A stretch of DNA of 64,000 bases, taken from NCBI GenBank assembly GCA_032595675.1, contig JAVQMD010000001.1, forward strand, positions 2,078,640-2,142,639, in the 5' to 3' direction. Numbering within the stretch: position 1 is the first letter of the stretch; every line of letters starts with the position of its first letter. A program made the position numbers and the translations under genes. Source of the stretch: Candidatus Electrothrix rattekaaiensis (GTDB lineage: Bacteria > Desulfobacterota > Desulfobulbia > Desulfobulbales > Desulfobulbaceae). The notes under the pieces are model-generated. The model worked only from the letters and a program-made list of their open reading frames with translations, was not told the DNA's origin and did no database searches. This document shows positions 16,639 to 25,501 of the stretch, in pieces.

Positions 16639-17202
16639 ATGAACAAATACAATACCAACACATATAAATTATTCCAAGAGAAATTTACTCGTCTTGAATC
16701 TTCAACACTAATATCTTTTTTAAGAGATAAATCGGTTAATATATCATTCGATTTAGCAAAAAATAAGCTAAACTCAGATTCAGTTATTCCTGAATGGGAA
16801 ATGCTTGAAAGTTATGTTCTGAATTTGAGATTTTTTATTCAAAATAACGAGAGTATATCTTTGAATAATATGAGCAAATTATATAATAAATCTTTTAAAG
16901 AGACAAAAAACAAGTTTGAAGATATACTCACAATAGTGAACAATAATCTAGAAAGTAAATGTCCCTTTTCTATTAATGGAGAGAATCTAACTTATAGAGA
17001 TTTTTTCAATGGTATGATTTATACGCAATTGGCACACGCCAAGAAAGAGGAAAATGTTTTTTGTAGAAGATATAAAACAGAATTTTTCAAGTACTTGGCT
17101 CTTGACACTTTCTTGAGGTGTATAAAGATGATCCATTCTAATCTTGGCAAAATCAACAGTCTTAACGAAGAAACATTTTCAATAAAACATCAAAAAGGAT
17201 AA
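16639..17202 (+). CDS. AT-rich hypothetical helical protein
   Basis: This 187-residue, mostly helical soluble protein follows AAGGAG before ATG 16639, 18 nt after the previous gene. I do not recognise a family. Visible features are amphipathic helices (KLFQEKFTRLESSTLISFLR, ILTIVNNNLESKCPF) and a His/Cys-containing stretch (GMIYTQLAHAKKEENVFCRR). It could be a HEPN-like or antitoxin-like helical fold, but no catalytic RNxxxH motif is present. It lies in the middle of the AT-rich cassette and is likely co-transcribed with its neighbours. Confidence 0.6.
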   Translation: MNKYNTNTYKLFQEKFTRLESSTLISFLRDKSVNISFDLAKNKLNSDSVIPEWEMLESYVLNLRFFIQNNESISLNNMSKLYNKSFKETKNKFEDILTIVNNNLESKCPFSINGENLTYRDFFNGMIYTQLAHAKKEENVFCRRYKTEFFKYLALDTFLRCIKMIHSNLGKINSLNEETFSIKHQKG

Positions 17203-17206
17203 ATTA

Positions 17207-17518
17207 ATGATAAAACAATTTTTTATTTCTAGAGTACGTTATAATGGTACTCATATTGAACAAGTAACGGTGTCTGATTATAATTCTACTTTTTCAGGCA
17301 TTGATGATGGCGAGCCTCGTCTCCTTGATGATATTGTGGACAAAATCCAGAATAAAAAAGAAGAGTTTGTTACTGTTTATTTTAATGAATCTCAGCAAAA
17401 ATATGAATTGGGGAAAATAGTTCGAGTTTTTCCTTTTGCAGGAAATTACTATTTAAGGACAGATGACGACAAAATTAAAGAAAATAATTTAGGAAATTTG
17501 CCATCTAATGCCGCATAA
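17207..17518 (+). CDS. DUF3892-like protein
   Basis: The 103 residues resemble DUF3892. The protein starts with a strand (FISRVRYNGTHIEQVTV), has a helix DIVDKIQNKKEEFVTVYF, and ends with the characteristic KIVRVFPFAGNYYLRTDDD and NLGNLPS pattern (the usual kYLRT..D....L..LP). The function of DUF3892 is unknown, though it is often found in mobile or defence-rich loci. A ribosome site (AAGGA) lies within the end of the preceding gene, which stops 4 nt upstream. It is the last gene of the AT-rich cassette and converges on the PP2C gene. Confidence 0.7.
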   Translation: MIKQFFISRVRYNGTHIEQVTVSDYNSTFSGIDDGEPRLLDDIVDKIQNKKEEFVTVYFNESQQKYELGKIVRVFPFAGNYYLRTDDDKIKENNLGNLPSNAA

Positions 17519-17568
17519 GCGTCATCTTATGCAAAGTCGTTTTGCTGTCATCTCACCGGGCGTGTATT

Positions 17569-19491
17569 TTATACGTGACCCGGTTTTTTCTTTCCTGCTG
17601 CCAGCTCCGATGATTTTATCAACATACATAACCACTTCTTATTATATAACAAAGCAATAGTCCGATCATCATGATTACCGGGCGACCAGAAGGACAGCCA
17701 GTCCAGAAGATTCTTTTCTGTTTCTCCCGGCGTGTTTGATAATTTTTGACGAATATCCTCGACCCAAAATTTATCCCAGCACGCAGGCTGTTGTAAATTA
17801 TGATCCGTCTCAAAGATAGGATCAGTAATTCCGTCGGTCAGCAAAAACAAGGCGGTCATGGAATCCACGCATGTAAAAGAGATCCGCCGCATAATATCTT
17901 CACCGTCATTGGCTTCCGGGTCCAGAAAACGAGTCTGACCCGCATACTCGCCGCTATCCGGTTCTCCCAGCAGCTTGATATACCCATCCTCTCCCTCTTT
18001 ATACACCCCCATTCCGCCATCGCCGATCCAATACCCGGCAATAAAATGTCGCCCCTGAATCTCCTTATGGGCAGCCAGAAGCAGGGTAGCATAAAAATCG
18101 CGGAACTTGACCTGTTCTTTCTTGCTTGCCAGATGGACAGTATTAATTGCCTGATAAATCGCCTGACTGAAGATCGAGTAAAGCACTTTGCGCAGATCCG
18201 CGTCGGTTTTCTCTGATTGTTCCGTGTCCCAGGCCGAAACAGCCTCAACAAGGGCCTCATTATGTTCGGTTAATTTTTCCGCAAGGACTGTTGCCGAGGT
18301 GTTGACGGCTATTCGGGCCCCCTCTCTGGCATATTGACTGCTGCCCGCCCCGTCGGAAACCGCCAGAATATGCCATTGTTCAGGATGGTCATTGATCAGC
18401 ATGAAATCATCGTCCCGACATTTGCCTTCATGAGCATGGGACCGTCCCCGTTGACTGGCGGCAATCAGTTTCCAGCTGTCGTACCCCTCCTTTTCCTCGG
18501 CAGCTTGATCAGGTTTCCAGAATTTTACATGTTCATCCGAGGGCATGTTTTTCCACAAGGATTTGGGATCATGATTCACGACAAAGTTAAGCTGCCCTAA
18601 ACCACTGCCGCCGGATTTCATGATATAAGTAACTGTCAGCGTAAATTCTCCGGGCTTGGACGGTGTCCCTTCCACAGACGCTGTTTCGTTGTTATAGCGG
18701 ATACCCGTTGCTTCCAGCCCATCAATTGTAGTGATTTTCATAACCTCACCGTTCTCAACCGCTAGCGGCTCAGAATACGGGGTACTCACCATTGCGTTAG
18801 GAAGCCTAAACAGCACGGTCGATGAAGACGGATCTCGTTTCATTGTATTGGCCTGCGGGGGTAAATGATGGTGATGGACAGCGGAATCAGGAGCAGGGGA
18901 AGATGCTTCCTGCTCCTGATTCTCCTGACAATCCTGATCAACAGGAGCATCCACCGGGACCGGGGGCGGTGATGTAGATATTCCGCTGTGTTGACTGTGA
19001 TCAGTAAGCAGGCGGGGAGCCTCTGTCGTCGCCGGATCAGGGGATTCTTCGGACGTATCGGTATGGGCATAATCTGTGGTGGTGTCACATGCAGGTGCTA
19101 TAGACTCTATAGACTCCTCAACAGGCTCAGGAGGTTTTTCTTCTTTCTGCTCCGGCGAGGCCTGTTTTTGAGCATCATCCGTATCCGTGCCCTTCGAAGC
19201 CACCTCGACAGTATCCTGAAACGATGCGTCATCGTCTCCTCCATCCTGAAAGTCCGCCAGTATCTCCTCATTTTCCCTCTGTTCCTGATCCACCGCTGAG
19301 AGAACATCATCCTGCGGTGCATTCCGCCCTTTTTTCCACGTATGCCAATGCTGAATAAGTTCATCTGAGAAAGAATGCAGCGTCTCAATAACGGCAGCAC
19401 TTTTCAGGAACTGCTCAAGTTCTTCCTCTGTCGGTATTTGTTCGTTCAGAATGTCTCGACAGGCGGCCCGTAACGCGATGTGCTCTTTCAT
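17569..19491 (-). CDS. TerY-associated PP2C phosphatase with acidic linker and Ig-like domain
   Basis: Domain order: an N-terminal ~60-residue helical module; a ~160-residue low-complexity Glu/Asp/Pro/Ser linker ending in a His run; a ~75-residue Ig-like (putative He_PIG) domain with FRLPNAMVSTPYSEPL and SVEGTPSKPGEFTLTV; then a PP2C domain. PP2C motifs visible are AVSDGAGSSQYAREGA, WIGDGGMGV, FLLTDGITDP and NHDDRTIAL, so the metal-binding Asp residues are present. It dephosphorylates targets of the partner kinase in TerY-type signalling. It overlaps the upstream vWA-zinc gene by ATGA, so the two are coupled. The Ig-like insert is unusual for a cytoplasmic phosphatase. Confidence 0.85.
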   Translation of the reverse strand: MKEHIALRAACRDILNEQIPTEEELEQFLKSAAVIETLHSFSDELIQHWHTWKKGRNAPQDDVLSAVDQEQRENEEILADFQDGGDDDASFQDTVEVASKGTDTDDAQKQASPEQKEEKPPEPVEESIESIAPACDTTTDYAHTDTSEESPDPATTEAPRLLTDHSQHSGISTSPPPVPVDAPVDQDCQENQEQEASSPAPDSAVHHHHLPPQANTMKRDPSSSTVLFRLPNAMVSTPYSEPLAVENGEVMKITTIDGLEATGIRYNNETASVEGTPSKPGEFTLTVTYIMKSGGSGLGQLNFVVNHDPKSLWKNMPSDEHVKFWKPDQAAEEKEGYDSWKLIAASQRGRSHAHEGKCRDDDFMLINDHPEQWHILAVSDGAGSSQYAREGARIAVNTSATVLAEKLTEHNEALVEAVSAWDTEQSEKTDADLRKVLYSIFSQAIYQAINTVHLASKKEQVKFRDFYATLLLAAHKEIQGRHFIAGYWIGDGGMGVYKEGEDGYIKLLGEPDSGEYAGQTRFLDPEANDGEDIMRRISFTCVDSMTALFLLTDGITDPIFETDHNLQQPACWDKFWVEDIRQKLSNTPGETEKNLLDWLSFWSPGNHDDRTIALLYNKKWLCMLIKSSELAAGKKKPGHV

Positions 19492-20564
19492 CCTAAAGAC
19501 CTCACAATGTCAAATCGTTCATTCGTTTCCATCGGCACCATAGTCAGCTGCTGTTTGCACCAAGGGCATGACGCTGTTGTCGATATCCCGTCAACACAGA
19601 ACAGTCTGCCGCAGGAACACAGGCCCAGAGCGGAAGCATTACCGCAATGCGGACAGCTCGCCTGCCCGATCAGTCCTTGAAAATCTACCTGGGACTCGAC
19701 CTCATTCACAGCGACTGACCAGTCAAAATATGTCTCGTCAATGGGATAACAGCCCGTCATCCGATAACAGTACTGACTTTCTCCGGTATCGGGAATTCCA
19801 GAACGGCCCTCTGGAAAAACAGGCGACGCAAGCAGAAGCCGCTCATATTTCAGCAGATAGGGTGTTTGTCGCTGCTGACAACGACCAGCAAATATCGCGA
19901 AATCCTCATCCGAACCAGGACGATCCGTGGCAGGGGCCAGCACAGTTTCTGCCTTTTCAAGGGAAATAGGCTGATTCTCTTCGCCGTGCTGCTGCACCCG
20001 GATGCTCCGCGAGCGTACCGACATGGTCATCCATTCAATAAAACGATAAAAATCCTCTGCATTTTCTCCGTTATAGCTCAGGACATGATCAGCGAATTGT
20101 GCCAGGGTGCCTGTGGCAGCATGTTTTCCGAGACCGACAGCGATCAGCTGCGCCCGCTTGGCATATTTTTGTTTCCAAAGAGCAACAGCCTTTCTGCAAT
20201 CATCTGTGGGCTTACCGTCGGTCATCAGATAAACCAGAGGTTTCCAGTCCCCTTTACGCTCCGGGGTGGTCGGCTGGACCTGCGTGTCTATTTCATCCAT
20301 GAGGTGGATCAGGGCCTTTCCCAAGGCAGTGCCCGAACCCAGCGGCAGTCTTGGCAGGTAGAAGGTTGGCAGATCCATCAGAGGAACCAGGGTTTTTACT
20401 TTTCCGGCAAAGGCGATGATAGACAGGAAAACCGTTTCCAAGGCGTTCGGGTCTTGCCGTAGCTTGCTGATAAGCTGCTCAAGCCCCTGTTCAAGATGCT
20501 GCAACGGCTCTCCTGCCATAGAATCAGAAACATCAAGTACGAGAAAGATGGGTAAGCGACGCAT
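19488..20564 (-). CDS. TerY-type vWA protein with C-terminal zinc ribbon
   Basis: Residues 1-~215 form a von Willebrand A domain with the MIDAS motif LVLDVSDSMAG, a conserved Thr region and LMTDGKPTDD. The C-terminus carries a TerY-C-type zinc domain: CPHCGNASALGLCSCG, then CVDGISTTASCPWC. vWA-MIDAS proteins bind metal-dependent partners and are thought to organise the kinase/phosphatase pair. The ATGA overlap with the PP2C gene downstream supports a stable signalling pair. Length 358 is typical for TerY with its zinc tail, and no membrane segment is seen. Confidence 0.88.
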   Translation of the reverse strand: MRRLPIFLVLDVSDSMAGEPLQHLEQGLEQLISKLRQDPNALETVFLSIIAFAGKVKTLVPLMDLPTFYLPRLPLGSGTALGKALIHLMDEIDTQVQPTTPERKGDWKPLVYLMTDGKPTDDCRKAVALWKQKYAKRAQLIAVGLGKHAATGTLAQFADHVLSYNGENAEDFYRFIEWMTMSVRSRSIRVQQHGEENQPISLEKAETVLAPATDRPGSDEDFAIFAGRCQQRQTPYLLKYERLLLASPVFPEGRSGIPDTGESQYCYRMTGCYPIDETYFDWSVAVNEVESQVDFQGLIGQASCPHCGNASALGLCSCGRLFCVDGISTTASCPWCKQQLTMVPMETNERFDIVRSLG

Positions 20565-20633
20565 TGTATCCTCCGGAAACGATGTGAAATGTAAAATTTC
20601 AAGAAAAGATCAAGGGGAGATCGCTAGCTCAGA

Positions 20634-21272
20634 TTAAAGGACAATCTGTATTTCAGCCGGAGGTGGCGGTAGAATATCTGCGGAACCGGCCCCGATACTG
20701 GAGCTTCGCATCTCCACGCTGGCGGAAACCCATTTGAAGAAGCTGGCAAAGGCGGCACTGTCCGTGGTATCAAGACTGACAACGGTATCTGTCAGCTTCC
20801 GCAACTGCTCCACCTTTGCCTTGGGACCAGCGGCACAGGCGATAATTTTACCGAAATGACTTTTTTTAATCTGCGGAACAATTTCATCATACCGGGCCAC
20901 ATCCGAAGGACTGCCGTCGGTCATGAGAAACAGCATGGGCCGCCAGTCTCCTTTTCGCTCGTTGGTGCTGTGGATAATATCCTTTTTCACCCGCTTGAGG
21001 ATCAGGGCCAGGGCTTCGCCGGTATAGGTCGGTCCTGATCTGGGACAGGTGATTTCTGTAACTTGAACCTGCGACAGCGGCGTCAGAGGAAAAACCTCTT
21101 TTACCTCAAGATCAAAGGTGATAATGGACAGATAGACCGAGTCCAAGGCATGCGGATCCTGCCGCAGGGCAGTCAGCATTGCCTGCACGCCGACATTGAC
21201 GGACTGAATCGCTTCGCCGTACATGGAACCTGAGGTGTCAATGGCAATATAAATCGGCAATCTTCTGGACAT
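20634..21272 (-). CDS. TerY-like vWA protein
   Basis: This is a 212-residue single vWA domain with MIDAS motif IAIDTSGSMYGEAI, the strand LSIITFDLEVKEVFPLTPL, the second metal-coordination Thr region and FLMTDGSPSDVARYD. The C-terminal ~20 residues are polar and end PPPPAEIQIVL. It lacks the zinc ribbon of the longer TerY gene. It is one of three vWA paralogues in this operon and is about as similar to the one at 21800 as expected for tandem duplication. It probably forms a metal-dependent complex with TerD or AIM24 partners. Confidence 0.85.
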   Translation of the reverse strand: MSRRLPIYIAIDTSGSMYGEAIQSVNVGVQAMLTALRQDPHALDSVYLSIITFDLEVKEVFPLTPLSQVQVTEITCPRSGPTYTGEALALILKRVKKDIIHSTNERKGDWRPMLFLMTDGSPSDVARYDEIVPQIKKSHFGKIIACAAGPKAKVEQLRKLTDTVVSLDTTDSAAFASFFKWVSASVEMRSSSIGAGSADILPPPPAEIQIVL

Positions 21273-21299
21273 GTTTTCTCCTCTGATAATTCTTTATGA

Positions 21300-21695
21300 T
21301 CAGGTCAGTCTGGAGCCTAACATTGCCAGACGCTTATACACATCTTCAGTCGGCGCGATCCATACCACACCGGGTCCGGTGAACGTTTGCAACAGGCCCT
21401 CACCGCTGGTTGCGGATTGAAGCAAACTTTTCCCTGATTTTTCAGCACGAAACTCGACACCAGAAGTCCTGGCAAAGGCGAAACTGCCATCAACGGACAG
21501 CTTTTCTCCTGAAGCCAGCTCGTACATAAGCAATTCATCGGTCGGCACGGGTGAGGCCAGAACGACAACCCCGGAGCCTTTTACCTGCGTCTGGAAAAGC
21601 CCCTCACCGCCAAACAAGGCGCTGGATACGTTGCCCTGCAATTTTGCACTGACACCCAGCCCTGCTGAAGCGCAGTAGAACGCACCCTTATCCAC
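21300..21695 (-). CDS. AIM24-family protein, apparently lacking its N-terminal third
   Basis: The pattern DKGAFYCASAGLGVSAKLQG, then LFGGEGLFQTQVKGSGVV, and later SGEGLLQTFTGPGVVWIAPT corresponds to the second and third beta repeats of AIM24/TIGR00266 proteins, which usually have ~220-260 residues. Only 131 residues follow the GTG at 21695. The frame is open upstream to 21813 and still looks family-like (FGHYSLFNINDDALIVDKG), but contains no ATG, GTG or TTG. A CTG overlapping the vWA stop (CTGA) is the only coupled candidate. Truncation, a rare start or a short subfamily are all possible. AIM24 proteins recur in Ter loci. Confidence 0.7.
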   Translation of the reverse strand: MDKGAFYCASAGLGVSAKLQGNVSSALFGGEGLFQTQVKGSGVVVLASPVPTDELLMYELASGEKLSVDGSFAFARTSGVEFRAEKSGKSLLQSATSGEGLLQTFTGPGVVWIAPTEDVYKRLAMLGSRLT

Positions 21696-21799
21696 AATCA
21701 GTGCATCATCATTAATATTAAACAGGGAATAATGGCCGAAATATCTCGGATGACAGCAGTAACGGAAACTCTCATAGCATTCGGAATTGCTGCGGAAAA

Positions 21800-22438
21800 T
21801 CAGGTAACGATATTAATTTCCGGCGGCGGAGGCGGCAGTTCATCCAGACTGGACACATCTTTTTTACTGAGATCAATCTTTTGACTGCCGGAGCTGACGC
21901 TTGCGGAAATCCATTGAAAAAACTTTTTAATGGTGCCGGAATCAGCCGTATCCAGCTGGACAACAACCTCTGATATTTCTTTTAAGACACTAACATCCGC
22001 ATCCATACCCGCAGCGCAGGCGATTATCATGCCCGGTTTGGCCTTTCTCAGTTTCTCCAGACCAAGCCGCCATTCATCGGTCGGTCCGCCGTCGGTCATT
22101 AAAAAAATTAGAGGTTTCCAGTCACCTCGACGATCAGGCGTGGTTTTGACAACCTCATCGTTAATTTTTTCAGCGGTCAGCGTTAACGCCCTCCCCAAGG
22201 AGGTGATACCTTGAGCTCGAATATCAGGAGGTTGGAAACTGACTAAATCTGTCAACGGAACCAGCTGTTTCGCATCCGTGTTAAAGGTGATCACACTGAT
22301 AAATGCGGTTTCCAGAGCATACGGATCCTGCCGCAGGGTTGAGGCCAGCACCTGAACCCCGTTTTTCACCGCTTCAATGGCCTCGCCATGCATTGACCCT
22401 GAGTTATCTAGCACAAGGTACACAGGAAGTCGTCTCAT
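21800..22438 (-). CDS. TerY-like vWA protein
   Basis: This 212-residue vWA domain has MIDAS motif LVLDNSGSMHGEAIEAV, ISVITFNTDAKQLVPLTDL and FLMTDGGPTDEWRLG. The tail ends PPPPPEINIVT, nearly the same Pro-rich terminus as the paralogue at 20634, which points to gene duplication. The start ATG 22438 lies in AT-rich sequence after GGGGAAT. It is downstream of two terD genes and upstream of the AIM24 gene on the same strand. The poly-Pro tail may bind a common partner. Confidence 0.85.
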   Translation of the reverse strand: MRRLPVYLVLDNSGSMHGEAIEAVKNGVQVLASTLRQDPYALETAFISVITFNTDAKQLVPLTDLVSFQPPDIRAQGITSLGRALTLTAEKINDEVVKTTPDRRGDWKPLIFLMTDGGPTDEWRLGLEKLRKAKPGMIIACAAGMDADVSVLKEISEVVVQLDTADSGTIKKFFQWISASVSSGSQKIDLSKKDVSSLDELPPPPPEINIVT

Positions 22439-22574
22439 TGAATATTCCCCTTAAAAATCATAATCTTAATCAAAACGATCTCTCCGTATCCGGAATGCCG
22501 CAACAAAAAACACCGCCGACTCATGCCGACGGTGTTTTACCTCAATCGGCATCCTGAATTATTGTACAACAGTT

Positions 22575-23162
22575 TTATTCAGCATTTAGGCCATAGGTGG
22601 AGCAGGCCGCACCAAGCCCGCCTGCGTACCCCTGTCCGACAGCGGTAAATCTCCACTCTCCGCCTTTTTTGTATACCTCACCGAAAACCATGGCTGTTTC
22701 CATAGAATAATCTTCAGTAAGGTCAAAGCGGACGATTTCTTGATTATTTTCATCATTTACAACGCAGATAAAGGCGTTGCTCACCTGACCGAAATTCTGG
22801 GATCGAGAATCAGCCTCATGAATTGTACAGACAACCGCTATCCTCGTCACATCCGGGGCATTGCGCTCCAGTGCATCGAAATCAACCTTGATAATCTCAT
22901 CAGCCCCGTCACCGCCGCCTGTCAGGTTGTCACCCATGTGCTCGACAGCACCGTTCGCCCCTTTGAGATTATTATAAAAAACAAAATCATAATCACCGCG
23001 AGCCTTACCCGCCTCATTCAACAAAAAAGCTGAGGCATCTAGGTCAAACTCAGCTCCGTCCGTTGCCCGCTCATCCCATCCCAAGCCGATAAAAATCTTC
23101 GACAGTCCAGGAGCTTCTTTTGATAAGGATATTCTTCCGCCTTTTTCCAGTGAAATGCCCAT
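22575..23162 (-). CDS. terD: TerD family stress protein
   Basis: This 195-residue protein starts MGISLEKGGRISLSKEAPGL, with GLGWDERATDGAEFDLDASAF and HMGDNLTGGGDGADE, the calcium-binding TerD core, then TVLVFGEVYKKGGEWRF-like terminal strands. ATG 23162 is chosen because GAGGAGGT lies 9 nt upstream; a start six codons earlier lacks one. It is close in sequence to the plus-strand terD at 5420, so they are probably a dispersed duplication at the two ends of the Ter region. Confidence 0.93.
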   Translation of the reverse strand: MGISLEKGGRISLSKEAPGLSKIFIGLGWDERATDGAEFDLDASAFLLNEAGKARGDYDFVFYNNLKGANGAVEHMGDNLTGGGDGADEIIKVDFDALERNAPDVTRIAVVCTIHEADSRSQNFGQVSNAFICVVNDENNQEIVRFDLTEDYSMETAMVFGEVYKKGGEWRFTAVGQGYAGGLGAACSTYGLNAE

Positions 23163-23257
23163 TTTTTTCGACCTCCTCAATCCTTAGTGAGAAATAATTC
23201 GTCTTGCTTCAACTTACCCTTATGTCATGATCAAAAACTAATATTGTTATCATGCTG

Positions 23258-23842
23258 TTACAATGAAGGTGTAATAATCGGCAACAATTTATCAAAAGTT
23301 CTTCCTGCTCCCCATTCTCCAAGTGCCTTGAACTTCCATTCATTGTTATGGCGATAAAGTTTTGCTATAACGAGCCCTGTATGCCCTCCCCCCTGCACGC
23401 TGAGATCATATTTCGCAATAATATTTTGCGTTTTATTATCTTTTAAAACACAAAACGCATTGGGAATACCGTCAAAAGAATCACTGGTGAAGCTGTTCAC
23501 TGTAAAAACAAGCGAAAGGATATTGCTCGGAACAGCGTTCAGCTGAACAACAATTTCCTCATTCGGAGTTCCCTCTTTTCCTCCTCCTGTCCGGTCGTCA
23601 CCAGTGTGCTTTATCGAACCGTCCTTACTTTTAAGCTGCTGAAACCAAACAGCGTCCTTCAAGTTCTTTTGTTCGTCAAACATAAGACAAGAGGCATCCA
23701 GATCAACATCCACCAGTTTGGTGCGACCCAAAAATCCTTTTGTTTTTTGCTGGCCCCAGCCGAGTCCGAGGACAGCATCCGTTAAACCAGGGGCCTCTTT
23801 TGCGAGAGAAATATTGGCACCTTTTGTCAGTTTGATGGCCAT
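23258..23842 (-). CDS. TerD family protein, divergent paralogue
   Basis: The 194-residue protein begins MAIKLTKGANISLAKEAPGL. It then has an insert relative to the other TerDs (GWGQQKTKGFLGRTKLVDVDLDASCLMFD) and HTGDDRTGGGKEGTPNEE. Acidic calcium-site residues are kept. The variant GLGWGQ...DVDLDAS pattern resembles TerZ/TerA-like members. ATG 23842 follows AAAGGAG, and the longer frame upstream is not supported by homology. It is the first gene of the minus-strand terD-vWA-AIM24-vWA-TerY-PP2C run, so a promoter should lie in the following 350 bp. Confidence 0.9.
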   Translation of the reverse strand: MAIKLTKGANISLAKEAPGLTDAVLGLGWGQQKTKGFLGRTKLVDVDLDASCLMFDEQKNLKDAVWFQQLKSKDGSIKHTGDDRTGGGKEGTPNEEIVVQLNAVPSNILSLVFTVNSFTSDSFDGIPNAFCVLKDNKTQNIIAKYDLSVQGGGHTGLVIAKLYRHNNEWKFKALGEWGAGRTFDKLLPIITPSL

Positions 23843-24193
23843 AACAGCACTCCTTTTTTTAATTGAATTATCTTGAAGGATGTTGAAAAGTATGTATGTA
23901 ACTGATTCCAACAACATCCCGTCTTCAATGATCTCGACCGCAACGATCAAGTCCCTGCCGATCGTGTAGTATTGATAAGAATATTAAAACTATTGAAAAA
24001 TATCCTGGAACCAAGCAACTTCAGTTATCCGTAATACCGAATATTTTCCGAATGGAATTCAGCTTGTTAAAGCTCTAAAAAAGTTATCTAACCATTGATT
24101 GATCAAGATGTCTTGTAAAAAAGATCCGGGAGTCAAATAACTACATTCCGACTTTCTGAGAATGCTCCCCATCCGTGTGCTTTCGCGATTTCA
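23843..24193. other. intergenic region between terD-type gene and GT4 gene
   Basis: No gene is supported in these 350 bases. It should contain the promoter of the minus-strand Ter signalling operon and the end of the glycosyltransferase transcript. I see no confident -35/-10 pair or strong terminator hairpin. Confidence 0.5.
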
Positions 24194-25468
24194 TTATGGT
24201 CGATTCAGCTCTGTATAAAGTGAGGCATAGGCTCGGGCTGACTCGGGCCAACTCAAATTTAAGGAGGCAAGGTAATCCCTTGCCCCTCTTCCCATTTTTT
24301 GTCGCTCAGCCGGATGATTCAGCAAAAAAAGCATATGTTCTGCCAATGCATTGACATCGCTTGGCGGAAAGAGGAGGCCCTGTTGTCCATGTTCAATGAG
24401 ATCCGATACAGCGGGAATTTCTCCAGCAATGACCGGTAGGCCAATCGCCATAGCCTCAAGCACGACATTTGGTCTTCCCTCGGCAAAACTGGCAAAGACA
24501 AAGATGTCAGCCTGGGCCATTAACAGCGGTATCTCTTCCGGTGGGACTGAACCGTGAAAGGAGACGTTGGCCTTCAGGTGCTGCTCTCGACAATATCCCT
24601 CTAATGCTTCTCGTTCCGGCCCATCACCGACAATATCAAGCGACCATTTTTGGGCCAACATCTCAGGCGGCATCTCAGGCAGCATATCATGCGACAATAA
24701 GGCTGCTGCTTTCAGGATAACATCAACTCCTTTACCAGCTGTTAAATTGCCCACATACAGGAAGCGAACCGGAGCTGGAGCGGTCGCCGTCTCCTCCGGG
24801 GAAGCAGCATATTTACCATGACCGGCATCAAAAAATGCCTGATCAATACCGTTGCAAATCACCCGGACCTTTGTGCTGTATTGAGGAAAATGCTCAGCGA
24901 GTTTTTCTTGCAAAGATGGGCTGACAGTAATAATCACATCACTGAAACGGAGACAAAAATGCACCAACCGGCGCATCAAGGCTAATTTTTCTATCAAGTT
25001 GACATCACTGCCCCGCAAGGTCGTCATGACCGGTTTACCGAAAAGCAGTCCGGCAACTCCGGCAATAGCACCGTTGATTGACCAATTGGCGTGAAGAACA
25101 TCCACCTTGCGGGTAAAATAACAGCAGATGAGCAGGTTGGAGCAGAGAAATGGAGGGAGTAAGAAAAAAAGGAGTTTATTGCGCGAAAGAGCAGCCATGA
25201 TTCCGCCGGAGCCATGAGCCAACTGCTGCCAATGTTTCGGTGCATAGCGAAACGGAAGAACAAAGTAATCAGCAGAGGCTTGGTTGACAGCTTCAGAGCT
25301 GTCCGGGGTCAGCACCGTCACCTGCACATTCTCCGGCAGGTGATTGACCATTTTTTGGATAAAGATACCGCTCCTGGATTCCTTTGTTAAAGGAAAGGAG
25401 GTCGTAAGCAGAAGCACTCTCAGTAAACCCTGAGCATTCTGAGCATTCTGATCATGAGTGCTCTTCAT
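24194..25468 (-). CDS. glycosyltransferase family 4
   Basis: This is a GT-B enzyme of 424 residues. The N-terminal domain begins VLLLTTSFPLTKESRSGIF. The acceptor half ends with a phospho-binding segment TTLRGSDVNLIEK. The C-terminal donor half has FLYVGNLTAGKGVDVILKA and the EX7E signature in SFAEGRPNVVLEAMAIGLPVI. It is predicted to transfer a sugar from a nucleotide sugar to a lipid or polysaccharide on the cytoplasmic face of the inner membrane. A hydrophobic patch (KLLFFLLPPFLCSNLLICCY) may touch the membrane. It is the last gene after fabZ-lpxA-lpxI, fitting LPS or exopolysaccharide assembly. Confidence 0.88.
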   Translation of the reverse strand: MKSTHDQNAQNAQGLLRVLLLTTSFPLTKESRSGIFIQKMVNHLPENVQVTVLTPDSSEAVNQASADYFVLPFRYAPKHWQQLAHGSGGIMAALSRNKLLFFLLPPFLCSNLLICCYFTRKVDVLHANWSINGAIAGVAGLLFGKPVMTTLRGSDVNLIEKLALMRRLVHFCLRFSDVIITVSPSLQEKLAEHFPQYSTKVRVICNGIDQAFFDAGHGKYAASPEETATAPAPVRFLYVGNLTAGKGVDVILKAAALLSHDMLPEMPPEMLAQKWSLDIVGDGPEREALEGYCREQHLKANVSFHGSVPPEEIPLLMAQADIFVFASFAEGRPNVVLEAMAIGLPVIAGEIPAVSDLIEHGQQGLLFPPSDVNALAEHMLFLLNHPAERQKMGRGARDYLASLNLSWPESARAYASLYTELNRP

Positions 25469-25501
25469 CGCGTCCCCCTTCAGATGACCTTCAGATGACC
25501 G

